DNA from: CAWCXF01 sp963799455
Lineage (GTDB): Bacteria; Pseudomonadota; Alphaproteobacteria; Rhodobacterales; Rhodobacteraceae
Direction: 5' to 3'
Assembly: GCA_963799455.1 (NCBI GenBank)
Contig: CAWCXF010000007.1
Location: 1,674,001 to 1,738,000, forward strand
DNA: 64,000 nt
The position numbers and the translations under genes were made by a program. A model generated the notes under the pieces. The model did no database searches, was not told the DNA's origin, and worked only from the letters and a program-made list of their open reading frames with translations. Below, in pieces: positions 35,656-46,002 of the stretch. Every line of letters starts with the position of its first letter. The first letter of the stretch is position 1.

Positions 35656-36853
35656 ATGAGCCCCGAAGGCCGCCAGCCGGGAGCGCCCGGCCGCGCCCCT
35701 CCTCGGACGGGGCGCGGCGAGCAGGCGCGGGAGCGGGCCGCCGGCGTGCCGGCGCCGCACGAGGGCCCGGAGGCGTTCGGGCTCTTCGTCGAGGGCGACG
35801 CGCTCTACGACGCGATGATCGCGTCGATCGAGGGCGCCCTGAGCCACGTCCGCATGGAAGTCCTACATCTTCGCCGCCGACGAGGTCGGCGCGCGCTTCG
35901 CCGCCGCGCTCGCGGCCAGGGCCCGCGCCGGGCTCGACGTGCGGTTGCAGCTCGACGCCTTCGGCGCCGGGCAGCGTGGGGTCCGGGCCCTCGAGCGCGA
36001 CCTCCTGCGCAGCGGCGTCCGGTTCCGCTGGTTCCACCCGTTCCGACCGCTCCGCCCGCTGCGCTACCTTCAACGCGACCATCGCAAGCTGCTCGTGGTC
36101 GATGGCCGCGAGGCCTTCCTCGGCGGGTTCAACATCCGCCGGCTGAACTCGCGCCGGCTCCACGGCGAGACCCGCCAGCGCGACACGCATGTCCGCGTCG
36201 CCGGGCCGCTCGCCGCGCTCGCCGCGGGGCATTTCGATCGGCTCTGGGCGGAGGCCCGCCCGATCCCGGCCGAGGCCATCCCCGAGGACGCCGCCGAGGT
36301 GGAGGGCATCGACGCGCTGCTGGTGGCGAGCCACTCGCGGCGCTGCGGCCTCCGGCTCGCCTGCCTGCACGCCGGGCTGATCGCCTCCGCGCGGGCCCAG
36401 GTCTATCTGACCTCGCCCTATTTCGGACCGGGGACGGTGGTCGACGCGGCGCTGCGCGCCGCCGGCCGGCGCGGGCTCGACGTGCGCTTGCTGGTGCCCC
36501 GCCGGAGCGATCCGCTGGTGGCGGGCTGGGCGACGCGCGCCGCCTACGCGCCGCTGCTGGCGGCGGGCGTGCGGGTCTACGAGTATCTGCCGCGCCCGCT
36601 GCACGCCAAGACCTCGGCCATCGACGGGGCCTGGTCGGTCGTGGGCTCGGCGAACCTCGACCACCGCAGCCTGTTCGTCAACCAGGAGTTGGTGCTGGTC
36701 GCGCGCGACGCGGGCCTGGCCGGCGCGCTGCGCGACCAGTATCTGCGCGACCTCGACGACGCCGCGGAGGTGACCCTGCCCGCCTGGCGCCGCCGCGGCG
36801 GGTGGGAGCGCGGCCTCGAGGCCGTCGGCTGGGCCGCCCGGCGGCTGCTGTGA
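35656..36853 (+). pseudogene. Phospholipase D-family protein (cardiolipin synthase-like), interrupted by a one-base frameshift
   Basis: Reads as one phospholipase D-superfamily protein of about 400 residues if one base is removed. The first frame (from ATG 35656) ends with LSHVRME at 35859. An extra G at 35860 shifts the frame, and the protein resumes with YIFAADEVGARFAAALAARA. The remaining frame is open to 36853 and has both catalytic HKD motifs, HRKLLVVDGREAFLGGFNI and HAKTSAIDGAWSVVGSANLD. With the shift, the N-terminal 67 residues are cut off; a GTG at 35939 could start a shorter protein keeping both HKD motifs. Either a sequencing error or a recent mutation is possible. Confidence 0.8.
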
Positions 36854-36885
36854 GCGCGCCGCCGCCGGGCTTCTGGGGCCGGCCC

Positions 36886-37734
36886 TCAGGGCTGGTCCAC
36901 GACGCCCGCCCAATACTGGTCGAGGGCGCCGGCCCAGGCCTCGCCGGAGCGGTCCGCGAAGCTGCGCCGCTCCACCTTGGGCGCCGCCTCGAAGGCGTCG
37001 GGCGAGGTGTTGAGCACGAAGATCTCGTGATCGTCCGTGGCGCGCAGGTCGGCCCAGCGCACCGCGGTCAGATCCTCGCCCATCCCCAGGAATCCGCCGC
37101 GCGAGGCCAGCACGTAGGCGATCGTCTGGCGCTGCGGGTCGAGCACCACGTCCTCGATCTCGCCCAGCTTCTCGTCCTCGGGGGAGCGGATGTCCGCGCC
37201 GATGACCACGTCCGCGCGCATCAGCCGGTCCATTCCGCTCACCGGCTCCGCGCGCGCCAGATGGGCGCGCCGCCACGTCTGCCTCGCCTCCGGGTCGTCG
37301 TTCTCGATGCCGACCAGCTCGTCGTGCTCCTGGTAGATCTGACGCATCGAGACGAGCACCATCTGGCAGGCCTCCTCGTCGCCCTTGATCGCATAGACCT
37401 GGGCCGCGTCGCGCAGCGACTGCATCTGCTCGCGCGGCGTGCCGAGCCCGCCGTAGATGGTGCCGTAGCCGGCGTAGCCCCCGGCGTATCCGCCCGGCGC
37501 GAGCACTCCGAAGCCGGCGTTCGCGAGCTCCTCCTCGAACGCCCGCAGATCCTCCTGGCACTGCTGGGCCACCTGTCCCTCCGGAGCCTGCCCTTCCTCG
37601 GCCTGCCCTTCCTGGGCCTGCCCTGCCGGCAGCGTCTCCAGATCCGCCGCGCGGACGGCCGAGGGGGCGGCCGAGGCCGCGAGGATCAGCGTCGGGACGA
37701 GCAGCCTCGGGGCGAGTAGGCGTGATATCCGCAT
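36886..37734 (-). CDS. Exported PRC-barrel domain protein
   Basis: A 282-residue protein with a signal peptide (ending SAVRAAD), a Gln/Glu/Gly-rich repeated segment GQAEEGQAPEGQ, a Gly/Tyr-rich stretch GGYAGGYAGYG, and a C-terminal PRC-barrel-like domain from about 175: VVIGADIRSPEDEKLGEIED then LDPQRQTIAYVLASRGGFLG. Such exported PRC-barrel proteins are common in Rhodobacterales and rhizobia under envelope stress; the function is not defined. AAGGAG precedes ATG 37734 and a regulon-type promoter lies about 95 bases upstream. Confidence 0.85.
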   Translation of the reverse strand: MRISRLLAPRLLVPTLILAASAAPSAVRAADLETLPAGQAQEGQAEEGQAPEGQVAQQCQEDLRAFEEELANAGFGVLAPGGYAGGYAGYGTIYGGLGTPREQMQSLRDAAQVYAIKGDEEACQMVLVSMRQIYQEHDELVGIENDDPEARQTWRRAHLARAEPVSGMDRLMRADVVIGADIRSPEDEKLGEIEDVVLDPQRQTIAYVLASRGGFLGMGEDLTAVRWADLRATDDHEIFVLNTSPDAFEAAPKVERRSFADRSGEAWAGALDQYWAGVVDQP

Positions 37735-37828
37735 GGGGGTCTCCTTGCATCCGCGAGGTCCGCCCCTCCCGCGGCCGGTCCGTTGCTGCCAAGGACGCCG
37801 CTGAGGGGACGGAGACGATCCGGCTACA

Positions 37829-37853
37829 GACGATCCCGGGGCCGAGGCCTTAC
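37829..37853 (-). promoter_or_regulatory. Candidate ECF promoter of the PRC-barrel gene (GTAA-N17-CGTC)
   Basis: Minus-strand GGTGTAAGG places GTAA at 37853-37850 and CGTC at 37832-37829. The -35 part is one arm of the inverted repeat shared with the divergent UbiB promoter. Confidence 0.6.
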
Positions 37854-37895
37854 ACCTGCGGCCTCCTCGTCGGCGCGGCCGCCGTCCGAGGCGGT

Positions 37896-37920
37896 GTAAG
37901 GCGCGCGCGCGCGCCGCGTC
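37896..37920 (+). promoter_or_regulatory. Candidate ECF promoter of the UbiB-like gene (GTAA-N17-CGTC)
   Basis: GGTGTAAGGC covers 37893-37902 with GTAA at 37896-37899; CGTC is at 37917-37920. The predicted transcript has about 140 leader bases before the 10-codon frame at 38066. The -35 part is the other arm of the inverted repeat 37847-37856/37893-37902. Confidence 0.6.
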
Positions 37921-38065
37921 CCTCGAGGGCTCGCCGCCTTCCCGAGGGGGTGGCGCGAGGACGAGGGGGCGGGGGGCGGATCGGGTGAAGGTCGCGGTCG
38001 TCGCGGGGCGCGCTGGGCCTGGGCGCCGCCAGGGTGCGGACGCCGGCGCGCGGGGAGGACATCGC

Positions 38066-38098
38066 ATGAGGACCGCTCGGCGAGCCACGCCCGCATGA
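38066..38098 (+). CDS. Ten-codon leader peptide overlapping the UbiB start
   Basis: MRTARRATPA is preceded by GGGGAGGACATCGC, the best ribosome site in the interval, while the UbiB ATG at 38095 has none of its own. The leader stop (38096-38098) overlaps the UbiB ATG in an ATGA arrangement, so UbiB translation probably depends on reinitiation. Whether the Arg-rich peptide has any role is unknown. Confidence 0.5.
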   Translation: MRTARRATPA

Positions 38099-39690
38099 TC
38101 GGCGGCCGGCTGCTGCGGATCGGCGCCGGGGTCGCGGGCCTGCTGGGCCTGGCGGCGGTCGAGCGCCTGCGCGGGACACCCCCGGAGTCGTCGCAGATGC
38201 CGCGCCGGCTCCGCACGACGCTCGAGCGGCTCGGGCCCACCTTCGTGAAGCTCGGCCAGACCCTCAGCCTGCGCCGCGACCTGCTGCCCGACGCCTGGCT
38301 CGCCGAGCTGCGCCGGCTGCAAGACCATGTGGCGCCCTTCCCGGGCGCGCAGGCGCGGCGCGAGGTCGAGACGGCCTTCGCACGCCCCGTGGAGCGGATC
38401 TTCGCCACGTTCGAGGCCGAGCCGATGGCGGCGGCCTCGATCGCCCAGGTGCATCGGGCCCGCCTCGCGGACGGGCGCGCCGTCGTCGTCAAGATCCGCC
38501 GGCCCGGCATCCGCGCCCAGATCGACCGCGACATGCGCACGCTCCTCGGCGTCGGCCGCCTGGTCCTGGTCCTGGCGCCGCGCCTGCGACGCTTCCAGCC
38601 GCTGCGCATCGTCGAGGAGATCTGGGCCACCCTGCGCAAGGAGGTCGACTTCCGCCAGGAGGCGCGCTCCATCCGCCGCTTCCGCACCGCCTTCCGCCCG
38701 TGGCCGGCGCTCAACGTTCCGGACGTGATCGACGACCTCTACACCGAGGCCGTGCTCGTGCAGGAGATGAGCGGCGGCCTGGGCATCGGCGACCCCTCGG
38801 TGGACGGGCCGCAGCTCGCGCAGACCCTGGTCGACGCCTATCTCCACCAGTTCCTCGTCCTCGGCCTGTTCCACGGCGATCCCCATCCGGGCAATCTGTT
38901 CGTCATGGCCGACGGGCGGCTCTGCCTGCACGATTTCGGCCTGGTCGGCTATCTCGACCGCCGCACCCGCCGCTCGCTGGCGCTCTACCTGCAGGCCTTC
39001 GCGCAACAGGATGCCGCCTGGATGCTCGACGCGGCCATCGATCTGGGCCTGCTCGGCGGCCCGATCGACCGTCCCGCCTTCATCCGCGGCATCGAGGAGA
39101 TCCTCGCCGACTACGCCGCGCTGCCGCTCAAGGACTGGTCGCTCGCCGACGCCGTGCTGCGCGTGGCGCGGCTGGGCTCGGGCGGGAATTTCGTCGTGCC
39201 CTACAACCTCGTCGTGCTCATGCGGGCGCTGTTCCTGGTCGAGAACGCGCTGCGGACGCTCGACCCGGAGTTCAAGGTGCTGGACGCGTTGCTGACGCGG
39301 GGTGGCGCGATGATGGAGGATGTCCTGCACGGCGACGCGGCCGCCGCCGCGCTCACCCGGCTGAAGACCGAGGCCGCCCTGACCGTCCAGGATCTGCCGG
39401 GGCTGGTCGCGGCCTGGCTGCACAGCGCCCGGCGCGAGGGCGGGCCGGCCTTCGCGGCGCGGCGCCAGGGCCCGGAGGGCCCGGAGGCGCAGCTCGCGCG
39501 GGCCGGCGACCGCCCGGCCCTGGCCATCCTCGCGTCGGGCCTCTACCTGGCGGCCTCGCTGCTGATGCTGGGCGGCGCCGGGCCGCGCGTGCTCGGGGAC
39601 TGGCCCCTCCTCGCGCTGGTCGGCTACGCGCTCGCGCTCTGGCTGTCGGTCCGGCTGCTGCGGGCGGTGGCCCGCTCGGGGCGGCCGTAG
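38095..39690 (+). CDS. ABC1/UbiB-family atypical protein kinase-like protein
   Basis: A 531-residue protein. The N-terminal LERLGPTFVKLGQTLSLRRD is the KxGQ signature of the ABC1/UbiB/ADCK family. Kinase-like residues follow: Lys133 in VVVKIRRPG, HGDPHPGN at 260-267 and Asp280 of the DFG in LHDFGLVGY. Two hydrophobic helices (about 480-497 and 506-523) anchor the C-terminus. UbiB proteins support ubiquinone synthesis as ATPases in the membrane; this copy lies in a stress-type region, far from ubiquinone genes, and may act on quinone or lipid transport instead. Confidence 0.9.
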   Translation: MIGGRLLRIGAGVAGLLGLAAVERLRGTPPESSQMPRRLRTTLERLGPTFVKLGQTLSLRRDLLPDAWLAELRRLQDHVAPFPGAQARREVETAFARPVERIFATFEAEPMAAASIAQVHRARLADGRAVVVKIRRPGIRAQIDRDMRTLLGVGRLVLVLAPRLRRFQPLRIVEEIWATLRKEVDFRQEARSIRRFRTAFRPWPALNVPDVIDDLYTEAVLVQEMSGGLGIGDPSVDGPQLAQTLVDAYLHQFLVLGLFHGDPHPGNLFVMADGRLCLHDFGLVGYLDRRTRRSLALYLQAFAQQDAAWMLDAAIDLGLLGGPIDRPAFIRGIEEILADYAALPLKDWSLADAVLRVARLGSGGNFVVPYNLVVLMRALFLVENALRTLDPEFKVLDALLTRGGAMMEDVLHGDAAAAALTRLKTEAALTVQDLPGLVAAWLHSARREGGPAFAARRQGPEGPEAQLARAGDRPALAILASGLYLAASLLMLGGAGPRVLGDWPLLALVGYALALWLSVRLLRAVARSGRP

Positions 39691-39795
39691 CCATGCCCGC
39701 GCGCCATCCGTGGGGGCCGTCGGCCGGACGCCGTGCGCCCCGGGCGGGCGCCCCTTCGGCCGCGGGCCGGGCGGGCAGGCGCGATCGCCGGGCTC

Positions 39796-39865
39796 GTCCC
39801 GTGCCGAATGTCCCGTGCCGAATGTCTTGGGCCGAATGTCTTGGGCCGAATGTCTTGGGCCGGGG
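39796..39865 (+). repeat. 14-bp tandem repeats just upstream of the HAD/GH65 operon promoter
   Basis: Units start at 39796, 39810, 39824, 39838 and 39852: two of GTCCCGTGCCGAAT, two of GTCTTGGGCCGAAT and one partial. They end a few bases before the predicted -35 element and could be binding sites for an activator or slippage-prone sequence. Confidence 0.85.
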
Positions 39866-39871
39866 GTCGGT

Positions 39872-39896
39872 GTAATGGGGGCGAGGCGGCCGCGCC
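39872..39896 (+). promoter_or_regulatory. Candidate ECF promoter of the HAD-phosphatase/GH65 operon (one mismatch)
   Basis: GGTGTAATG places GTAA at 39872-39875; 17 bases later stands CGCC instead of CGTC (39893-39896), followed by TATAA. It is 42 bases before ATG 39938. The match is weaker than the other sites. Confidence 0.4.
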
Positions 39897-39937
39897 TATA
39901 ACCCGAAGCGGCGACGCGCATAGGAGGCCGAGGGGCG

Positions 39938-41493
<1,556 letters not shown>

Positions 41494-41497
<4 letters not shown>

Positions 41498-43947
41498 CCG
41501 AGTGGACGCTCGCCTATGACGGCTTCGATCCGGCGGCGGAGGGGCTGCGCGAGGCGCTCTGCACGCTCGGCAACGGCCTCTTCGCCACCCGCGGCGCGGC
41601 CGAGGAGTCCGAGGCCGGCGACATCCACTATCCCGGCACCTACCTCTCGGGAGGCTTCGACCGGCTGACCACCGAGATCGCGGGGCGCGGGATCGAGAAC
41701 GAGGATCTGGTCAACCTGCCGAACTGGCTGCCGCTCAGCTTCCGCCCCGAGGGCGGCGAGTGGCTGAACCTGGCGGCCATGGAGATCCTCACCCACCGCC
41801 AGGAGCTCGACCTGGAGGCGGGCGTGCTGCGGCGCGCGCTGCGGGTGCGCGACCGGCAGGGGCGCGAGACGACGCTGCTCTCCCGGCGCCTCGTCAGCAT
41901 GGACGCGCCGCATCTGGCGGCGATCGAGTGGCGGCTCACGGCGGAGAACTGGTCGGGCGGCGTCGAGATCCGCTCCGCCCTCGACGGGCGGGTGATCAAC
42001 GCCGGCGTCGAGCGCTACCGCCAGCTCGACGGCAAGCACCTCGCGCCGCTCTCGACCGGGGAGATCGGCGCCGACGCGGTCTCGCTGCTGGCCGAGACCC
42101 GGCAGTCGCGCATCCGCGTCGCCCAGGCGGCCCGGACGCGGGTGTTCCGCGGCGACGAGCCGGTGGACTGCGCGCGGCGGACCGAGCACGACGCGGGCCA
42201 CGTCGCCCAGACGCTGCGCCTCGACATGGCCGAAGGGCAGCCGGTCACGGTCGAGAAGACCGTGGCGCTGCACAGCTCGCGCGACCGGGCGATCTCCGAG
42301 CCCGCGCTGGCGGCCGAGGAGGCGCTGAGCGAGGCCCCGCGCTTCGGGGCCCTGCTCGAGCGTCACGCGCTCGCCTGGGCGCAGCTCTGGCGGCGCTGCG
42401 ACCTGGTGCTCGAGGGCCACCCGCGCACGCAGATGATCCTGCGGCTGCACGTCTTCCACCTGCTCCAGACCGTCTCGCCGCACAGCGTCGAGCTCGACGT
42501 GGGCGTGCCGGCGCGGGGCCTGCACGGCGAGGCCTATCGCGGGCACATCTTCTGGGACGAGCTGTTCATCTTCCCGTTCCTCACCCTGCGCCTGCCGCAG
42601 CTCACGCGCGCGCTCTTGCGCTACCGCCACCGCCGCCTGCCCGCGGCGCGGCGGCTGGCGCGCGAGGCGGGGTATCGTGGCGCGATGTATCCCTGGCAGA
42701 GCGGCAGCGACGGGCGCGAGGAGACCCAGACCCTGCACCTCAACCCCGAATCCGGCCGCTGGCTGCCCGACAACTCGCATCTCCAGCGCCACGTCAACGC
42801 CGCCATCGCCTACAACGTCTGGCGCTACTACGAGGCGACCGGCGACGCCGAGTTCCTGTCGGTCCGCGGCGCCGAGATGCTGATCGAGATCGCCCGCTTC
42901 TGGGCCAGCATCGCCGAGCGCGACGAGGCCGGGCGCTACCACATCCGCGGGGTGATGGGGCCCGACGAGTTCCACGACGGCGTGCCGTGGTCCGAGGCGC
43001 CGGGGCTCGACGACAACGCCTACACCAACGTGATGGCGGCCTGGGTGCTCGCGCGCGCGGGCGAGGCCCATGCGCTCCTCGACCCCGAGCGGCGCGCCGA
43101 GCTCGACGCCACGCTGGGCCTCGATCCGGGCGAGCCCGCGCTGTGGGACGAGATCGGCCGCGGGCTCGCCGTCCCGTTCCACGACGGCGTCATCAGCCAG
43201 TTCGAGGGCTACGAGCGGCTCGAGGAGTTCGACTGGGAGGGCTACGCCGCGAAGTACGGCGACATCCACCGGCTCGACCGCATCCTCGAGGCCGAGGGCG
43301 ACAGCGTGAACCGCTACAAGGCCTCCAAGCAGGCCGACGTGCTGATGCTGTTCTACCTCTTCTCGGCCGAGGAGCTCGACGCGCTGTTCGCCCGGCTCGG
43401 CCACCCCTTCGAGCGCGCGATGATCCCCCGCACCATCGCCTATTACGCCAAGCGCACCTCGCACGGCTCGACGCTGAGCCGGATCGTGCAGTCCTGGGTG
43501 CTGGCGCGCTCGGACCGCGGCCGGTCCTGGGCGCTGCTGACGGAGGCGCTGGAGAGCGACATCGCCGACGTCCAGGGCGGCACCACGGCCGAGGGCATCC
43601 ATCTCGGCGCCATGGCCGGCACCGTCGATCTGGTGCAGCGCGGCCAGACCGGGCTGGAGATCCAGGGCGACGTGCTCAGGCTCGACCCCTGCCTGCCCGA
43701 GGAGCTGACCGGCCTGCGGATGCGCGTCCGCTACCGCGGCCACTGGCTCGAGATCGCGGCCGGCCGCGAGCGCCTCACCGTCTCGGCCCCCGACGGCTGG
43801 GCCGGCCCGGACCGGATCATGGTCCGGGACAAGGTCCACCCCTTCGGCGCAGGGGAGACGCTGGAGATCCCCTGCCATCCCGAGGGCGGCGGCTGGCGCC
43901 CGGAGCGGCACCGGGGCGACGGCGACGGAGCGCGGCGCGAGATGTAA
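41494..43947 (+). CDS. GH65 disaccharide phosphorylase (trehalose/kojibiose/maltose phosphorylase family)
   Basis: An 817-residue enzyme. Family signatures are LCTLGNGLFATRGAAEES at the N-terminus, GHIFWDELFIFPF, MYPWQSGSDGREETQ and the general acid Glu492 in GVMGPDEFHDG; GTTAEGIHLGAMAGTVDLVQ near the end. GH65 enzymes split alpha-linked disaccharides with inversion, giving beta-glucose 1-phosphate and glucose. Its start overlaps the stop of a gene with a beta-phosphoglucomutase domain, which would use that product. Trehalose is the likely substrate given the OtsB half, but kojibiose or maltose cannot be excluded. Confidence 0.93.
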
Positions 43948-43968
43948 CGATCCACGACCGCCCGCGTC
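43944..43968 (+). promoter_or_regulatory. Candidate ECF promoter of the EF-hand gene (GTAA-N17-CGTC)
   Basis: GTAACG at 43944-43949 overlaps the TAA stop of the GH65 gene; CGTC is at 43965-43968. The next start codon is 44090, giving a leader of about 115 bases. Confidence 0.6.
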
Positions 43969-44089
43969 CTCGGGGGGCCCGCGCCGGCCGCGGCTCGGGG
44001 TCGGCCGGCCGTTGACGAGCCCGGCCGGCTCGGCCGAGAACCCTGGCCGCGGCACGTCGCGCGCCGTCATCGACCAAGGAGAACGACCG

Positions 44090-44611
44090 ATGAGAACGAC
44101 CATGAGAACGACGCTTGCCATCCTCGCCGCCGGGACACTCGCGCTCGCGGCCCCCGGCGCCCAGGCCGTCCAGCACGGCGGGGACGGGTCCGACCCGACG
44201 CCGCAGGGCGATGCCCAGGCCGGCGGCATGATGCCCGAGGGCGGCATGGACCAGGGCGGCATGATGGCCGAGGGAGGAACGGGCCAGGGCGGCATGATGT
44301 CCGAGGGCGGCATGGGCCAGGGCGGCATGGGCCAGGGCGGCATGGGCCAGGGCGGCATGATGGGCCAGGGCGGCATGATGGGCCAGGGCGGCATGATGGG
44401 CCAGGGCGGCATGGGCCAGGGCATGATGCTCACGATGATGATGGCGATGATGGACACGAACGGCGACGGCGCGCTGTCGCTCGAGGAGGTCCAGGCCGTC
44501 CACGCCAGGATGTTCGAGATGATCGACGCCGACGGCGACGGGCTGGTCGATGCGCAGGAGATCCGCAGCGCCATGCAAGGTGGCGCGATGCCCGCGCCCG
44601 CCGCCCAGTAG
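44090..44611 (+). CDS. Secreted Met/Gly-rich EF-hand protein
   Basis: A 173-residue exported protein. A signal peptide (to about AQA26) is followed by about 80 residues of GGMGQ/GGMMGQ repeats with many Met-Met pairs. Two EF-hands follow, DTNGDGALSLEE from Asp122 and DADGDGLVDAQE from Asp146, which would bind calcium. Methionine-rich stretches are known copper(I)-binding sequences, so periplasmic copper binding is possible. The first 12 bases of the gene are duplicated, giving two in-frame ATGs (44090 and 44102); AAGGAG is nine bases before the first. Confidence 0.82.
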   Translation: MRTTMRTTLAILAAGTLALAAPGAQAVQHGGDGSDPTPQGDAQAGGMMPEGGMDQGGMMAEGGTGQGGMMSEGGMGQGGMGQGGMGQGGMMGQGGMMGQGGMMGQGGMGQGMMLTMMMAMMDTNGDGALSLEEVQAVHARMFEMIDADGDGLVDAQEIRSAMQGGAMPAPAAQ

Positions 44612-44728
44612 ATCCCGCCGCTCCATGGGTGGGGGCCGGCTGCGGGGTCCGCCCCGCCGGGCCTCGCCCGTGGGACCGGCTCTTGCCGCGCCGGATCCGC
44701 CGCGGACGGGCGGCCTTTCGAGGCGTCC

Positions 44729-44963
44729 CCCGTCCGAACGACGCCCGTCCGAACGACGCCGGGGCAGGGGACGCCGAGACGGGGGACGCCGAGACGGGGG
44801 ACGCCGAGACGGGGGCGCCGAGACGGGGGACGCCGAGACGGGGACGCCGAGACGGGGGACGCCGAGACGGGGGACGCCGAGACGGGGGACGCCGAGATGG
44901 GGACGCCGAGACGGGGGACGCCGAGATGGGGGACGCCGAGATGGGGGACGCTGAGACGGGGGG
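44729..44963 (+). repeat. 15-bp tandem repeat arrays feeding into the next start codon
   Basis: Two copies of CCCGTCCGAACGACG (44729-44758) are followed by 13 units of ACGCCGAGACGGGGG from 44771 to 44963. Most units have 15 bases, some 14 and one 16; C/T variants give GAGATG in three units. The last unit runs into ACGCCGATG, the start of the dehydrogenase gene, and its G-run serves as ribosome site. Confidence 0.9.
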
Positions 44964-44969
44964 ACGCCG

Positions 44970-45995
44970 ATGAGGATCGCCATCTTCGAGGCCGAGGAGT
45001 GGGAGCGCCAGGCCTGCGGGCGCCTGGAGCCCGCCCATGCGCTGCGCTGCACGCCCGAGGCGCTCGACGCGCGAAGCGTTGCCACCCATGCCGACGCCGA
45101 GATCGTCAGCACCTTCGTCAACTCCCGGCTCGATGCGGAGGTGCTGGCGCGGTTCGCCGCGCTGAGGCTGATCGCCACCCGCTCGACCGGCACCGACCAC
45201 ATCGACCTCGACTGGTGCGCCGCCCACGGCGTCACCGTGGCCAACGTGCCGGACTACGGCGACGCGACGGTGGCCGAGCACGCCTTCGCGCTCCTGCTGG
45301 CGGTGTCGCGCAACCTGGTCGAGGCGGTCGAGCGGACGCGGCGCGGCGACTTCTCGCAGGCGGGCCTGCGCGGCCTGGAGCTGAGCGGCAAGACCCTGGG
45401 CGTGATCGGCACCGGGCGGATCGGGCGCCGCGCCATCGAGATCGCCCGCGGCTTCGGCATGGCGGTGATGGCCCACGACCTGCGCCCCGATCCCGAGGCG
45501 GCCGCGCGGCTCGGCTTCGCCTATGCCGGCCTCGACGCGATCTTGGGGGCCGCCGACGTGCTGACGCTGCACGTCCCGGCGGCGCCGGGGACCGCGCACC
45601 TCATCGGCGAGCGCGAGTTCGCGCTGATGAAGCCGGGGGCGGTGCTGATCAACACCGCGCGAGGCAACATCCTCGACGTGCCGGCGCTGGTGCGGGCGCT
45701 GGCCGAGGGAAGGCTGCGCGGCGCCGGTCTCGACGTGCTGCCGCAGGAGCCCCTGATCCGCGAGGAGGCGCAGATCTTCCGCGGCGCCTGGAGCGAGGGC
45801 CACGACCTCAAGGCGCTCGTCGCCAACCACGTGCTGCTGCGCTTCCCCAACGTCGTGGTCACGCCCCACACCGCCTACAACACCGAGAGCGCCGTGCGCC
45901 GCATCATCGACACCACGCTCCTCAACATCGAGGCCTTCGCGCACGACGGCCGGGTGCCGAACCCGGTCGGCGCCCCGCCCGCCCGCGGCGGCTGA
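44970..45995 (+). CDS. D-2-hydroxyacid (D-lactate-type) dehydrogenase
   Basis: A 341-residue NAD-dependent enzyme. The cofactor loop is GVIGTGRIGRRA (147-152 region), Arg231 lies in NTARGNILD and the catalytic His300 in TPHTAYNTE; STGTDHIDLDWCAAHGVTVA marks the family. D-lactate dehydrogenases of this type reduce pyruvate to D-lactate; other 2-oxoacids are possible. The G-run ribosome site is provided by the last unit of the upstream repeat array. The lactate permease gene starts seven bases after its stop, supporting a lactate role. Confidence 0.9.
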   Translation: MRIAIFEAEEWERQACGRLEPAHALRCTPEALDARSVATHADAEIVSTFVNSRLDAEVLARFAALRLIATRSTGTDHIDLDWCAAHGVTVANVPDYGDATVAEHAFALLLAVSRNLVEAVERTRRGDFSQAGLRGLELSGKTLGVIGTGRIGRRAIEIARGFGMAVMAHDLRPDPEAAARLGFAYAGLDAILGAADVLTLHVPAAPGTAHLIGEREFALMKPGAVLINTARGNILDVPALVRALAEGRLRGAGLDVLPQEPLIREEAQIFRGAWSEGHDLKALVANHVLLRFPNVVVTPHTAYNTESAVRRIIDTTLLNIEAFAHDGRVPNPVGAPPARGG

Positions 45996-46002
45996 CCGGC
46001 CG

